From Eopsaltria australis (lineage: Eukaryota > Chordata > Aves > Passeriformes > Petroicidae), in assembly GCA_034509425.1 (NCBI GenBank), contig JAVTVJ010000011.1, forward strand, positions 8,694,001 to 8,758,000: a stretch of DNA of 64,000 nt, in the 5' to 3' direction. Below, in pieces: positions 36,374 through 47,860 of this stretch; the stretch's first letter is position 1; each line of letters starts with the position of its first letter. The notes beneath the pieces are model-generated. The model was not told the origin of the DNA. It saw only the letters and a program-made list of their open reading frames with translations, and did not search any database. A program made the position numbers and the translations under genes.

Positions 36374-38570
36374 AGGCATCTAATTCACTCTTCCAACTCT
36401 TTTTCCCCTTCTATCAAGTAGCTGAGGTGTTGGGTTGTTTCTCAGTTACACACCTTAAAAAGCAAATAGCATGTGTTCCACTTCTCAGTCAGTCCAGTTA
36501 CAGTAATCATGCAGCAATTTGATAAGAACAGATCATTTATGTGGTGTGGATTGTAATGAAATTAATCTCATTTAAAGTATTTTCAATCGTAAAAGAAAGA
36601 AAATAAATTAACTCTAAATTGTGGCGGAAATGTAGTACTTCGGAACATCAGGAGTAATGCGACTTCAGAAAATAATTTTGGCAAACAGAACATCCAGTTC
36701 TGCTAGGAAACCATTTCATCTTAAATGTCAATCTCTAGCCACAAGCAGAAGTCCAGCCATTTAGCACAGCTGCTATCAAAAGATTTGCCACTGCACACAC
36801 CTCAAAAACCAAGCTAAAGATACGGCCAAGACTTTTGCAACACGTTAACATGGCTGCTCGGATCTCTTCTCACTATGGATAAAGTTATAGTCTTTACATT
36901 CTGTGAAAACTCATTTTTTGTCACTTCCCAATGGACTCCAAGGAGTGCACTTTCAAATATATATTCAAGGATTTCTCCTGAAAGTCTTCCTAATGTATTT
37001 TGGATTTTCACCTGATGTATGTTTATAGGTGAGATAGGACTTAAAAGAAAGCCTAACAGTGACCTCAGCAGCTACAGAGGAAATTATTTTCCCTGGATCT
37101 GTGATCACACTGTTACACAACAGCAATGCTGACAAACAGCAAATCAGTTTGACTAATGTGAGCTATCCTGAATTATTGGGTCATTCATTCAACTCCACCC
37201 ACTGCTCCACACCTTTTGGAAATTACTCTAGTGTTTCTAAAGGCTGAAAAGCATTCCAACAGTGTCTGACTCTCAACTCAAAGCAAAAATACACTAACTT
37301 CCAAAGCAAGTCTGCTCTTTACTTAAATATGGATCAGTCATGCCTTTCAGACCAAATACTTTGATATCTTTCATGGCTCTTTTATCAGTAAACAAATGTG
37401 AAACTGTCATTGTCAATTCTTTCCAAGATTTGGACAAAAAGCTGAGTTCAGTTAAAGAGCAGGAAGATATTTGGGACAGGAACACTTGTATTTTTGATTT
37501 CCCTTCTCCCACAAACAGTACTACACCCCACAGCACTGGGCTGCTGTGATGCCCACTCATCTTCACCAAACCACCTGTTGACCTTTTCCTCATCACCCTG
37601 CCTGACTTCTTGCAAGCAAAATTCCACGTTATGTTTATCAGTCTCTCATGCATCCTCCACAACAACTATGTAAAATTTTGACATATCATTATAATGCAAA
37701 CAATTCCTTACTTAGAGCATGACATTTTTGTTAAAATTTCAATCATATCCTACAAATTTTTTTGTGCTTTATCCACTCTTAAAACTATATAGGTGTTGTC
37801 AAAGTAACCAGTGCACACAGGTGGATTTTTGGCTTGGGAATACAATCACGATAGTCCTTATTACATGTTACAGGAAAAAAAGTTTCATGTTTTTCAGTAC
37901 TAAATATGTACATAAAATATGGAATGTGTACATGTGTGTAAACATTAGCACACATGCATATACACTAAATATGGTTTGATAAATACATCATACCATATAG
38001 ACTATAAACAAAGTGTTGACTTTCACACCACACGTATATTCACACCACCAGTCCATCATGAGATTACAGGAAATATAAAGATTTACATATAGTATTTACT
38101 ATGACAACATCTAAAGTAAATTTAGCCATATGAGCCAGGAAAACACTGGGACTCCTATAGAAAGACGCACTCTTTTGACATTTTATGTTTAAATTGGAAA
38201 TCTACAATCATTTTGATACTCCTAGTTGTTAAAGTTTCTCTGAAGCAGTATCAGCAAAATAGGAAATTAAACTTCTAGAATATAGTACTTGTTCTAAAGT
38301 ATTAATATTTTTTAAGATTGGAATACGTTTTTAGTTTTACTTTAGTTTATAGAAAAACAAATGGAATCATGGAACTTTATTAAAAACACACCTGAAAAAA
38401 ATTAGTATCTATGGATAATTCGGTACAAGCCCTGACTGAGGTAGACACAATGGCAAAATTATTTATCCCAAAGCACCAGTATGAATGCTAATTAATAATG
38501 TGAAAGAAAAATCTCATGTCTCTTTCCTACTCTATTTTTTTCCTGTTTTTATATGTCAGTAGAATATCAC

Positions 38571-38596
38571 TTCATTTCATTTCATATCATTTCATT
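38571..38596. repeat. (TTCAT)n pentanucleotide repeat
   Basis: Five units of TTCAT, one with a substitution (ATCAT). Confidence 0.88.
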
Positions 38597-40156
38597 TGTT
38601 TCCTCAGAACGCCTGCTCTAGCACTAAGAACATGCGTATGCACCATTCTGAATTGCAGCTAGTGATGTTTCCCTCTTGTCTAACTAAAAAAAAAAAAAGA
38701 AACCCACAGAAAAAGCCCCACACAATTCGGTGTAAGTTTTCATATTCAGGACTATACTTCAGCACATCCCTTTTAGAGCAAGAATTCCTTTAAGTTCAGT
38801 CATACCCTAGCCCTGAGAACGTCTCATTTTGCAACCTCAGCACTGCATGGGTCATATCCTTTATACCAAACCCTGCATAACTGCCAACTGGTTTAATTCC
38901 ACTGATTCCAAGAGAGGTAGATTGATAAGTACCAGCCCAGATCTGACCTTTTGCCTTTAGGGGTTAGAAAACGTATTAAGACTTTAAGACTATAAGACTG
39001 TCTATTCAAATAGGAGCAACAGCCGAGAAGAGGAGTGCAGAGAGCAAGTTAAAAATGTGTTCCCTGGACACAATACAAACAAGGTGGTCATCAGTAAATG
39101 AATAATTCTACTTTTAACATATGACATCTATTTCCAGTGAGTCAGAGTCTGGTTTTAGTTTGACTTTCTTTTTAAGAGGAAATTATTTGTCCCTGTATAA
39201 AATGTAAAAGGGGACAGAAATGTTAAATAGAATATTTCTGTTTCAAACTTGTACTAAAAAAGATTTAGTTACCAGTGCAGTCATGATACTTTGTTTTCCA
39301 CAGGTTTCAACAGTGAATCACATCCTAATTGTTCCCAGGAGCACACTGAATATTTTTCAAGTTTTGATTTATTCTCACTGGTAACTGCTGTAATTTATGA
39401 TAGATTCCATTTTGTCTATCCATGCTTATAAAACAAGCTCATGTAAGCAAAAAACATCCAACAAGACAGAACATCTCAGTGGGAAAACAATTTGGAAAAG
39501 ACAGTTACTTTATAATGGCCAAACTTTGTGAAGGATGAAAGAATACTACAAGAAGAAAAAGAGAAATACAGCTAATGCACTTACTATTCAAGTCCTCATT
39601 TTTGTCTTATTGTCACATGGTCTAGTGACAGCAGATAGTGGAAATGTTATTCAACTTGAAAGCCTAAATTTCTTCAATGAGGCATCAGTAAAACACCTTT
39701 ACAGCAGAAGGTACATGCACACTGAATTTGTTAAACAACATGCGCTAGAACAAGCGATCTTTAATGCAGCAGTTATCAAAAGAAAATGAAAAGGATTTTC
39801 TTTAAATCAGGCAGATGCATAGGGAGATAGGAAACACAGAAAGTAAGACAAAGCTTCAGATGAAAGAATAACCATTATTAAGCTCCATATGGATTGTCTT
39901 CATCCTGCCAATGCATCAGTGCATTAAGCCTCTACCCCAACACCATGTGTCAGATATTCATGTGATTCATTTGACTAGCACAGAGGGAAAAACCCCTTCA
40001 TCAATGGAAGCTGTCCCACAGCAATTCATCCCATACAGCTCACCCTTCTTTTGCAATCCAAAATGTACTTGGCAGTGTACTTGGCATACAACACTACATA
40101 ACAGGTTGCCATCAACATCCATCTCTCTCTATTCCGTGTGCTAACACAGTGCTAAT

Positions 40157-40238
40157 AATCATGGAATCATAGCACTGCTGATGTTGGAGAAGACCTCTAA
40201 ATCACTGAGTCCAGTGGCGTTAACACAGAGTTTAGACA
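40157..40238 (-). mobile_element. CR1 LINE 3' end fragment (minus strand)
   Basis: AATCATGGAATCATAGCAC followed by a TTGGAGAAGACCTCTAAATC-type stretch and GAGTCCA is the reverse complement of the CR1 3' end (unique tail then TTCTATGATT repeats). Similarity fades after about 40238. The copy is strongly 5'-truncated and diverged. Confidence 0.78.
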
Positions 40239-40381
40239 AATACCTGTTCCACACCTGTGAGCACAGCGCTTTCCCTGGCTAATGGCCAAAGGATAGAAGA
40301 TTTATCTACCTACACTTCAAGATTCATTCTGATATCCTCCAGGAAATGCCACCTGTCTGTTCACTTTTGTTTCTGACTTAC

Positions 40382-40472
40382 CAGGGTATTAAACTGAACA
40401 AGGCCTTGAAAGGATCTCCAAAAATGGAAGAAAATTGGCAGAGGAACATAATCTGTCCACCAGGTCCCTGGG
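40382..40472 (-). other. Candidate 91-nt exon with strong splice sites (minus strand)
   Basis: On the minus strand the acceptor is CCTTTTCTCTGCAG (AG at 40474-40473), with a clear pyrimidine tract. The donor is CTG|GTAAGTC (GT at 40381-40380). Both are close to the vertebrate consensus, and 91 nt is a typical internal exon size. Two of three frames are open. One gives a peptide containing QGPGGQIMFLCQF and needs 2 extra bases on each side. The other contains WWTDYVPLPIFF and ends at a codon boundary. Neither resembles a known protein, so a lncRNA exon is at least as likely as a coding one. A chance pairing of two good sites cannot be excluded. Confidence 0.28.
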
Positions 40473-41556
40473 CTGCAGAGAAAAGGTGAGGAACAAATCC
40501 AAGTGCACAAGTCGATCTGTCTGTGCAGGAAGAATCTCCCCATCCAAAGCTGCAGTTAGCACAATGTCCAACACTAAGTAGCTAAAAGCAGCTGGCTACT
40601 TCTCCAGTGCCAAAGGAGCAGGAAGAGAAAAATACTCAGACACCTTAGACTAAAATACCCTTACACAAAAAAAACCAAGACACATTCCCCCAGTGTAGGA
40701 AAAGAAAATCTAATGGATGAAAGAAATTTTTCCACACTTTCTTTCATAAGTATCAGTTACACTTCTCAGCCATCCAGAAAGCAAGAAATCAAGAAAAGTT
40801 ATGACCAAGCTTTGGCATTTCTTTGTGTCCTGAATCATTATGAAATGATGATCTCAAAACACAGACAAGAAAGAAAAAGGATACTCAGAAAAGGAAAATC
40901 ATCTGGGATACAAGTACATGATTTAATGTTTGAAATATTTTGGACTTGATTTAGCCTCTTTTTGCCATAATTTCTCTTGTAAAATTCAAATTTCAGCAGG
41001 CCAGAGGGAGATCTGCTCTGTCTTCAGTGGCCTGAGGACTGGTTTTTCATTGTTTTCCCATGTATCAGCCCACAGATCAAGTCCCACAAGGAAAGCAGTT
41101 AGTCCTATGAGGTAGATTTTTTTTTAAAACTTTGAGGCAAATAAATGGTCTTTGATCTTCAAGAGGATAAAGATGAGATCAGACCCTCCAATCAGCATGC
41201 AGGTACAGGTCTTAGCTCCAGTTCATACACAGAGAACACAAATTTTTTGCCTTTTTCCTCAATTTTACTGAAATAAATTAAAATATTTTTTGACAACCAC
41301 ATTTACTTGACTAATTGGTGTGAAAAACAGGCATTCAGGAAAGAATGAGATTTTCAAAATGAGATTTTTCTGACAGTCTGCAGAAAAGTGAGAAACACTA
41401 TTTTAATCTCCATAAGATAAAAACATTAGGAGAACAGCAAATTAATTGCATGGGTTTCTATTTGTAAAAACACATAAAAACTGGGCAAGACTTTTCTAGC
41501 TTTTGTAAATAAGGTATGGCTCTCATTTGTACACATATGTATATAAGTAGGTAGAT

Positions 41557-41571
41557 ACACACACACACACA
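41557..41571. repeat. (AC)n dinucleotide microsatellite, short
   Basis: About 7-8 AC units in an ACAT/ATAT-rich neighbourhood. Confidence 0.88.
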
Positions 41572-44500
41572 TTAAATATAGACACATACTTCATAAATAC
41601 ACAGAGTATCTCTCTTACTAAAAAAAGAAATAATAGTTCAAAACTTTTTGTGTCTGAGAGATGAGAGAGGAAAATGCTTTTAATATTCAGTCATTCATCC
41701 TGACACAAACATTGCCAGAGCACGTGGCAGACAACAACAAGCACTGTACGATCGAGTAGTGATAATGAAGCCTGGTATTAGAGACCCTGCTGCAAGAAAC
41801 TATTAACCTGTATGGAATACACTGCTCTTAACTCCTGCCTCTTTCTTTTCTTCTCCTTTTTTTTTGCCAATTGTTAGAGTACCTTGTCAACAAAGACACT
41901 GATTCTGATTATAAAAGAAACATTAGAACCTAAAGAACTATTTTTCAAAATTTTATTTAGATGACAAGTTGAACTTTGTATTTCCATCTGTTTCAGAGTA
42001 CTTAGAATTTATTTTCTATACAAACTGTGTCAGTTGATCACTGACAGTGTTGTCAGGGAAAGACACATACTCACACCTATGTGTATCTTCCAAATTCATT
42101 AATCTGCATTTAAATTATCATAATTATTTTTATTATAACCACTTTGGTGATTTTTTAAATTTACTTTTAGAATTTTAATCACATTGCTCAGCTACTCTTT
42201 ATTACACTGAAAATAAAAGAGTACCTCTGGCAAATGGACTTGGAAGTTCACAAGATTTCCAGCATTGTCAACTTTCTCCTGTTTTCGCCCAAGAATTTAT
42301 AATAGGTGATGTGTTTGTAGGAATTTTACAAAGAGTATCTTCAAAGGTCCTACACAGAAAAGTTATCTACAACACATCAGTATTTCTTCTTTAGAAACAA
42401 ATCAGACTTTGTTTAGGGAAGGGAGGGGTGGTGGTGGAAGAACAAAATAGTAAGATTCATTGTATCCCTTTTATTTGTAAAACCTATGTGGAGCAAATGT
42501 CTCAGAAACTTTAATTATAATTTTGCAATAAGGCATTTGAAGTCAGACCAAGATGTATCATGGCTGGATAGCCTAGAGTGATTTCTCCAATCAAAGCCTT
42601 TTCAATTTTCTTTTCTATCTTATGACAGAAAACTGAGGCATAAAAAAAGGAGGAAGTCAAGCACAACACTAACAACAAGAGAAAAGAAAATCAAAAAGTG
42701 AAGTACAAGGGAGAAGACTCATTCAATAACCTTCCAAATGGATATGGCACTCCAGGAAGAAGAAAATACCAGAACAAGAGATGAAGGATTGCCCATTTAG
42801 AAACAAATGGACCGCTACATTATTTATTCAGCAATGTGATAATACTATCTTAGTCCAAGAATTTACTTAAATAGGGGAATAAGCCATCCTTAATTGTGTT
42901 TATTGGTACATAAAGACTTGACCAGAATACATGGGGCTTTTTAAGTTTTCTGACAAAAATAAGAAAGCTTCAGTTCACATCAATCTAAAACAACAGTCCT
43001 TCCAACTTTCATTTCTGTGAGAAAAAAGTGTTTTCAGATCAGATTACTTATTTGACATGAAATGTAACATTTCATACTAGACACCTGTACTAAGAGCAAA
43101 GGAAATACAGGAATAAATTCACATTACAGCTAGAAGAATGAGAGATCATCTCCTCTGCCTCTATCAAAAGATGTAAGGCAGGTTGTTCTCAATTTCTTAA
43201 CTTTCAGCTTTAACTGAAAGCCCTTCTGCCTTGATTGGAAGTGTGATCTATGGAACAAGAGAACAAAAACAGAACATCATTGTATATTTTATCCTTCCTC
43301 AATGTGGAGCCATGACAGAATCACACACTCTTATTTTAGTTAGCTTTTTCTCATGCTGCAACAAAAAAAATTACTGATTTTTAAGTGGCTCAGAGGATTT
43401 GCGTCAGATTCTTTGAAAACTAACTTGCATACAGTTTTGTCAGTATTTTTCATTGGCTCCTAGCTTGGGAGAAAAGGACAATAGGAACTTTTATTCTAAT
43501 TCCTTTTTAAGTAGAATGATTAACAAAAACTTGTTAAGAAAGAGAATTGCAAGTAATTATATATGCGCATGTCTGTGACTCAACTTTGAATCATTTTTCA
43601 ATCAAGTCACTGGTAAATTGCATGATGAAGATGGCACAAACAAAAAAAAAGCAAATGCAATACATAGATTATACTCACAAAGACATTATATTCAATACTC
43701 AAGAAGGACTGAAATAAAATCAATGCACTATAGCAAGCATATTTCCAAAGAGCTGACAAAATGAAAATATATTTATTCACACTGCTGACATGATTCATCT
43801 CTCCAAATATATTAAACGTTAAGTGTTTTATAAAACAAACCAGTGGATTCTCATGATCACAAAAAGCTTTGAATTCTATCATCAAGCAGAGTACTTCAGA
43901 GCAGTCATCTTCCTCAGGGCTCTAGATTTGGAGGAACATATTCTCATTATATTATATGCATCTTTCATATAGTCTTCTATAAAATCCACAGTGAAACAAA
44001 TGGGAGTTTGTGTAATTTCACAATATATATAGAATGGTTAAAGTTTGTATACTGAGAAAACATTAATTTAGTTGATCTAACTACATCCAAAGTAAATCCA
44101 ACATGTTTTCTGCATTGTAGATTGTTGACATCCCAATGGTACTGTATTAAAAACAGTCCAATCAAAATATTTCAGGTTATGCTAATACTTCTTCAATCTG
44201 CTTGCTATTTTCTTCTGCTGAAAGCCACTCAAGTTCAATCATTGTAAATGCTATAAAAACCTTGCTGATTTATTTCTCTCCTGAGAAATTCGATAAACTG
44301 ACATACAACTTGACATCTAACACATCACTCAGCCAAGAAACTAAAATCGTGACAACCACTGATTTCAATCCTGAAGGTCTAACTTGCAGAGATATCTGCT
44401 GTGCAACGCTGTGCTTCTGGGACTTACTATTTCATTAAAAAAAAATAAAATTAAAAGGCATGAAAACCAGCATGAATATATCCATCAAATTCAGCCTAAA

Positions 44501-44739
44501 GACTGAGCAAAATAAGCATTTTCCTGGTTAGAATTCAGTTGAAAACTGTTTGGAATGTTCAAAATCTGACTGGTCTGCCTATACCCAACTCTGCACTACA
44601 TGACAAAACTCTTCCTGAAAGACAAAGTTCTGTGCAGAAAAAGGCTGTGCAGACTCTAGAGTAAGGTGGAGATATCCAATTCATGACCTTGTGCAGTTCC
44701 ACTGCCTGATATCCAATAATAAATTTTCCTACTCTTGTA

Positions 44740-44835
44740 TCCTAATTTTTAATAGTCTAAAATAATTATATTAATTATTAATTATCTTAACTAATTATTT
44801 TATAACCATAAATAATAACCTTAATTTTTAATAAC
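44740..44835. repeat. AT-rich low-complexity stretch
   Basis: Nearly all A and T with repeated TTAATTATT and AATAATAACC-like words. Confidence 0.75.
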
Positions 44836-45528
44836 ACATCTGAAATTTATGTTTGAGACATCAAACAGAAGTTAAATTCACTGTTTTAATTTACTCAGAA
44901 TCTGTTTCAACTTAGTAACAATCTGTTAGCAAGAAAACCAGTATTTGAAGACTCCTTATAAATGATTTACAATGTAATATGCTCATTATGTGGTAGACAG
45001 AAGAAAAAGCATATGTATTCATTTACACAAAAACCAAACACAAGCACTGTTTCACTGGGACATGGGACATATCAAACTCAAATGCATTCTAGCATTGCTC
45101 CAGGGAAAGAATAAGAATTAAAGGTCCTGATCTGGGAAGGCAATACATGTATTTTCAGAGAGATAGGAATGACCTTTTGCTCTCATGAGCTCCTGGACAA
45201 TGTTGGGATTACTCTTCTAATTTAGGACTGAAAATTAGCCACCAGCTTGAGCATTAATTTCTGCCACAATCCTCCCAAACAAGGAATATCAAATAATTTA
45301 AATATTAAGTATTTTCTCTGTAAGACATAGTTTTCAGTGTTATAGAAAAAAAAATCTTCTCTTTCAAGTCTTCTATCACTGTTAACTGAGACGAAAAAAC
45401 AGGAGAAAAAAATTTTGCTTTAAGTCAGTGTACTGTAGGCAATTTTTTGGATGAAATTATGAGTTAATATAAAATGGTTTCAGGTTATATTAAATACCTC
45501 ATCCAATTAAAAATCCAAACATTCCAAC

Positions 45529-45542
45529 TTTTTTTTTTTTTT
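45529..45542. repeat. Poly-T run
   Basis: Fourteen T, followed by CCATTCAG|GTAAC, which by chance looks like an acceptor overlapping a donor. Confidence 0.9.
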
Positions 45543-46443
45543 CCATTCAGGTAACTAAATGTAAAGGGTGGGGGAAAGCTTTCTTGTCCTGATTATATAT
45601 TCCCCCCTTATGGCTTCAATAGCCCTATTTAAAATCTCAAGAAAGAACGGTTCACTGTTTTTCAGCCAGAGGTATATAGTAAATTCTACAGAAATTCATA
45701 AACATATTTAGTGAACCTGAAATAATATCTTTGGACAAGTAAACTACTTGTTTAAGGAAATATATAGTCAGCCCTAGTCTTCATTCGTGCATCAGTTTCT
45801 GCCACCAGACTAGCTTTTACCTCTTAAAATGATAAAACCCAGATCCAAGTCTGGTTTCTGATCATTAGAGATACATTTTCTACATTTTTTTTTTATCTCT
45901 TTCTCTTTCTGTTATCAGATTCAATGCTAACTTCTTCTTTTTTCTTGTCTTTTTCTTTACACTTATGGCTCTTCATATATTATAATTTCCTACTTAATGC
46001 TGAAAGTAAAATACCTGTTTCACAACAATGATGGTTTTTTCCTTCATTCACTGCTTTAAACTAGAAACATTCACCTTTGTCACCCTAGTAAGCTCTTAAC
46101 TTTCAAATTACTTCTTGAACTCCACTTTATTACCTAAAAGAGGAAGTTACTTGATCAACTCATCTGCTGAGCCACAAACTGATCCTTAAATGTATCTTAC
46201 AAGGAGCATGACTGTGTTGGTCCCTGTTTTCCTATAGAATAGCTTCCTGCTAAGAACGTACTAGAGGAGTTATGTTAATTTCTCTAGACTTCATAAAACA
46301 ACATTTGTGAAGTACCTTGATAGAAGGAAAACATAGATCCTTTCCTTTAAGTAGAGGTGTGGAGAGGCAAATCAAATAATGGAAGTGAAACATTTTTCAC
46401 CACCTATCAGGAGTGACACCTCTGGGGAGAAGACAAATACATC

Positions 46444-46490
46444 TTTTTTTTTTTATTATTATTTTTTTTTTTTTTTTTTTTTATTTAATT
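46444..46490. repeat. Compound poly-T / (TTA)n tract
   Basis: T11, then TTATTATTA, then a run of 21 T (46462-46482), then ATTTAATT. It is the longest homopolymer in the window. Confidence 0.92.
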
Positions 46491-47792
46491 CGTGGTTTCT
46501 GGCTTGCACTGTTAGAAACAATATATTATTATATATTCCATTGTAACAGGAAAAAATATTTCTTTCATGGTCACTTTGTGGCCTAAAATAACTCAAGAGA
46601 CTTCTGAGGATGTACAAGTTTAATGCCTAAAGAGATTTAAAATTTAAAGATATTTTGCCTGGGAAAAGATATTAGGACAACACAGCCATATCTTTAGAGA
46701 CCTTTAAAAAGAATCAGAGATGCTGATAAAGCTGTGCATAAAAAGACAAATGTGTGAGAGCGCTCAACCTGAGAAATACATTGTAACAGCAGGGTAAAGG
46801 TAGATTACAGAGAGACTGAAAACTGTAGTCAAAGAAAATAAGGAATATGAAGGTTCTCTGCAATGGCAAAATCATACAGGCACAAGTTAATTTTGCTGAC
46901 AATAAAGCATTTTTATTATCATAAAGAGCTAATCAAGTAGCCTCAAGTTCATGTTCCTCAGTACTATAACAATAAGCAAAAAAAAATTAATATATATGTT
47001 TCCACAAAAGGTTTTGCCACGTCTTACAAATCCAAAACTAGGGAGCCAAACTTGTTCATATGGAACAGGCACTCACAGAAGCTCCAAATCAAGCCTAGAG
47101 GAAGTAGTTTTGTTCTTTCAACCCCACTGGATTGGGGTTTTCATTTCATGCCTTTATTTACAGGGAGCCCAGGTCAGCTAAAATCAAGTATGACTCATCT
47201 GCCATGGCCAGCTGGGGTCTGACACACCATTCTTCTGTCATGCATTACTTCTGACAACAGAAATTTTGGGTTTTTTCCAAATGCTGTCAGGAAAATAAAA
47301 ATCTTTAAAAAGTCTAAGGCAAAATAAGCAAGGTGGACCTTTGTAGCTTCCTACTTCACTTCCTACTTCCCCCTTGAGTTAAGGTTGTCTTAGTAAATAG
47401 CAATATAGAGTATCATTTTCTTTCATTATTAGTTTGGTACAGGTTTCACTGACTTTAGACATCTAAAATATATGTAATCAACTATTATCATGGGTCCCTT
47501 CCATTTCCAAGGATGGTCCACATAGATTTTTAAGCAACAGCTTATCATTATTTGCATAGCCTATTAAAAGAGCAGCAGTGAGCTCCTTCTTAGTAGGCAT
47601 AGGTTTAATGTTTGCCCTGAAGTAGACTTTCAGATATTTTTTCATAAGCACCCATTTTTCTCACCCTAAGGAACTCCTAGGAAATGCTATCAAAATAGTA
47701 AAATTACAACAGAAAAAATAATCAGTGTCAGACATGCAGACTACAGATCAACAACAATAATATTCCCATTCATCTTCCAACACTTTCTTAGG

Positions 47793-47860
47793 ATCTCAGA
47801 ATAGTTTGGGTTGGAAGGGACCTTTAAAGGTCTTCTAGTCAAACTCCCCTGCAATGACCT
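47793..47860 (-). mobile_element. CR1 LINE 3' end fragment (minus strand)
   Basis: ATAGTTTGGGTTGGAAGGGA, then CCTTTAAAGGTC, then AACTCCCCTGCAATG, is the reverse complement of a classic avian CR1 tail. The terminal repeat on the left has decayed to ATCTCAGAAT. Similarity ends near 47860. Confidence 0.85.

Larger units (their letters stand above)
28076..40156. other. Unique AT-rich non-coding sequence
   Basis: No gene or large repeat. The longest open frame is 123 codons (minus, 37294-37665), in the range expected by chance and matching nothing I know. The 29.78-30.06 kb stretch carries an exact octamer (ATGCAAAT, 30001-30008), CCAAT-type sites and balanced composition, and may be conserved non-coding DNA. 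The 35.5-35.96 kb stretch looks similar. Poly-A tracts are listed separately. Confidence 0.55.
40239..47792. other. Unique AT-rich non-coding sequence
   Basis: Holds the candidate minus-strand exon at 40382-40472 and several simple repeats. The interval 44740-44835 is almost purely A/T. A short GAAAACTGAGGCA segment near 42630 recalls the MIR core but is too short to call. No gene supported. Confidence 0.6.

Noticed and set aside
37294..37665. 123-codon open frame, minus strand
   Set aside because: A rough estimate for 64 kb of AT-rich six-frame sequence gives a few frames of this length by chance. No motif, signal peptide or membrane segment is convincing.
42626..42665. GAAAACTGAGGCA segment similar to the MIR SINE core
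   Set aside because: Only about a dozen bases match, without the rest of the MIR structure.
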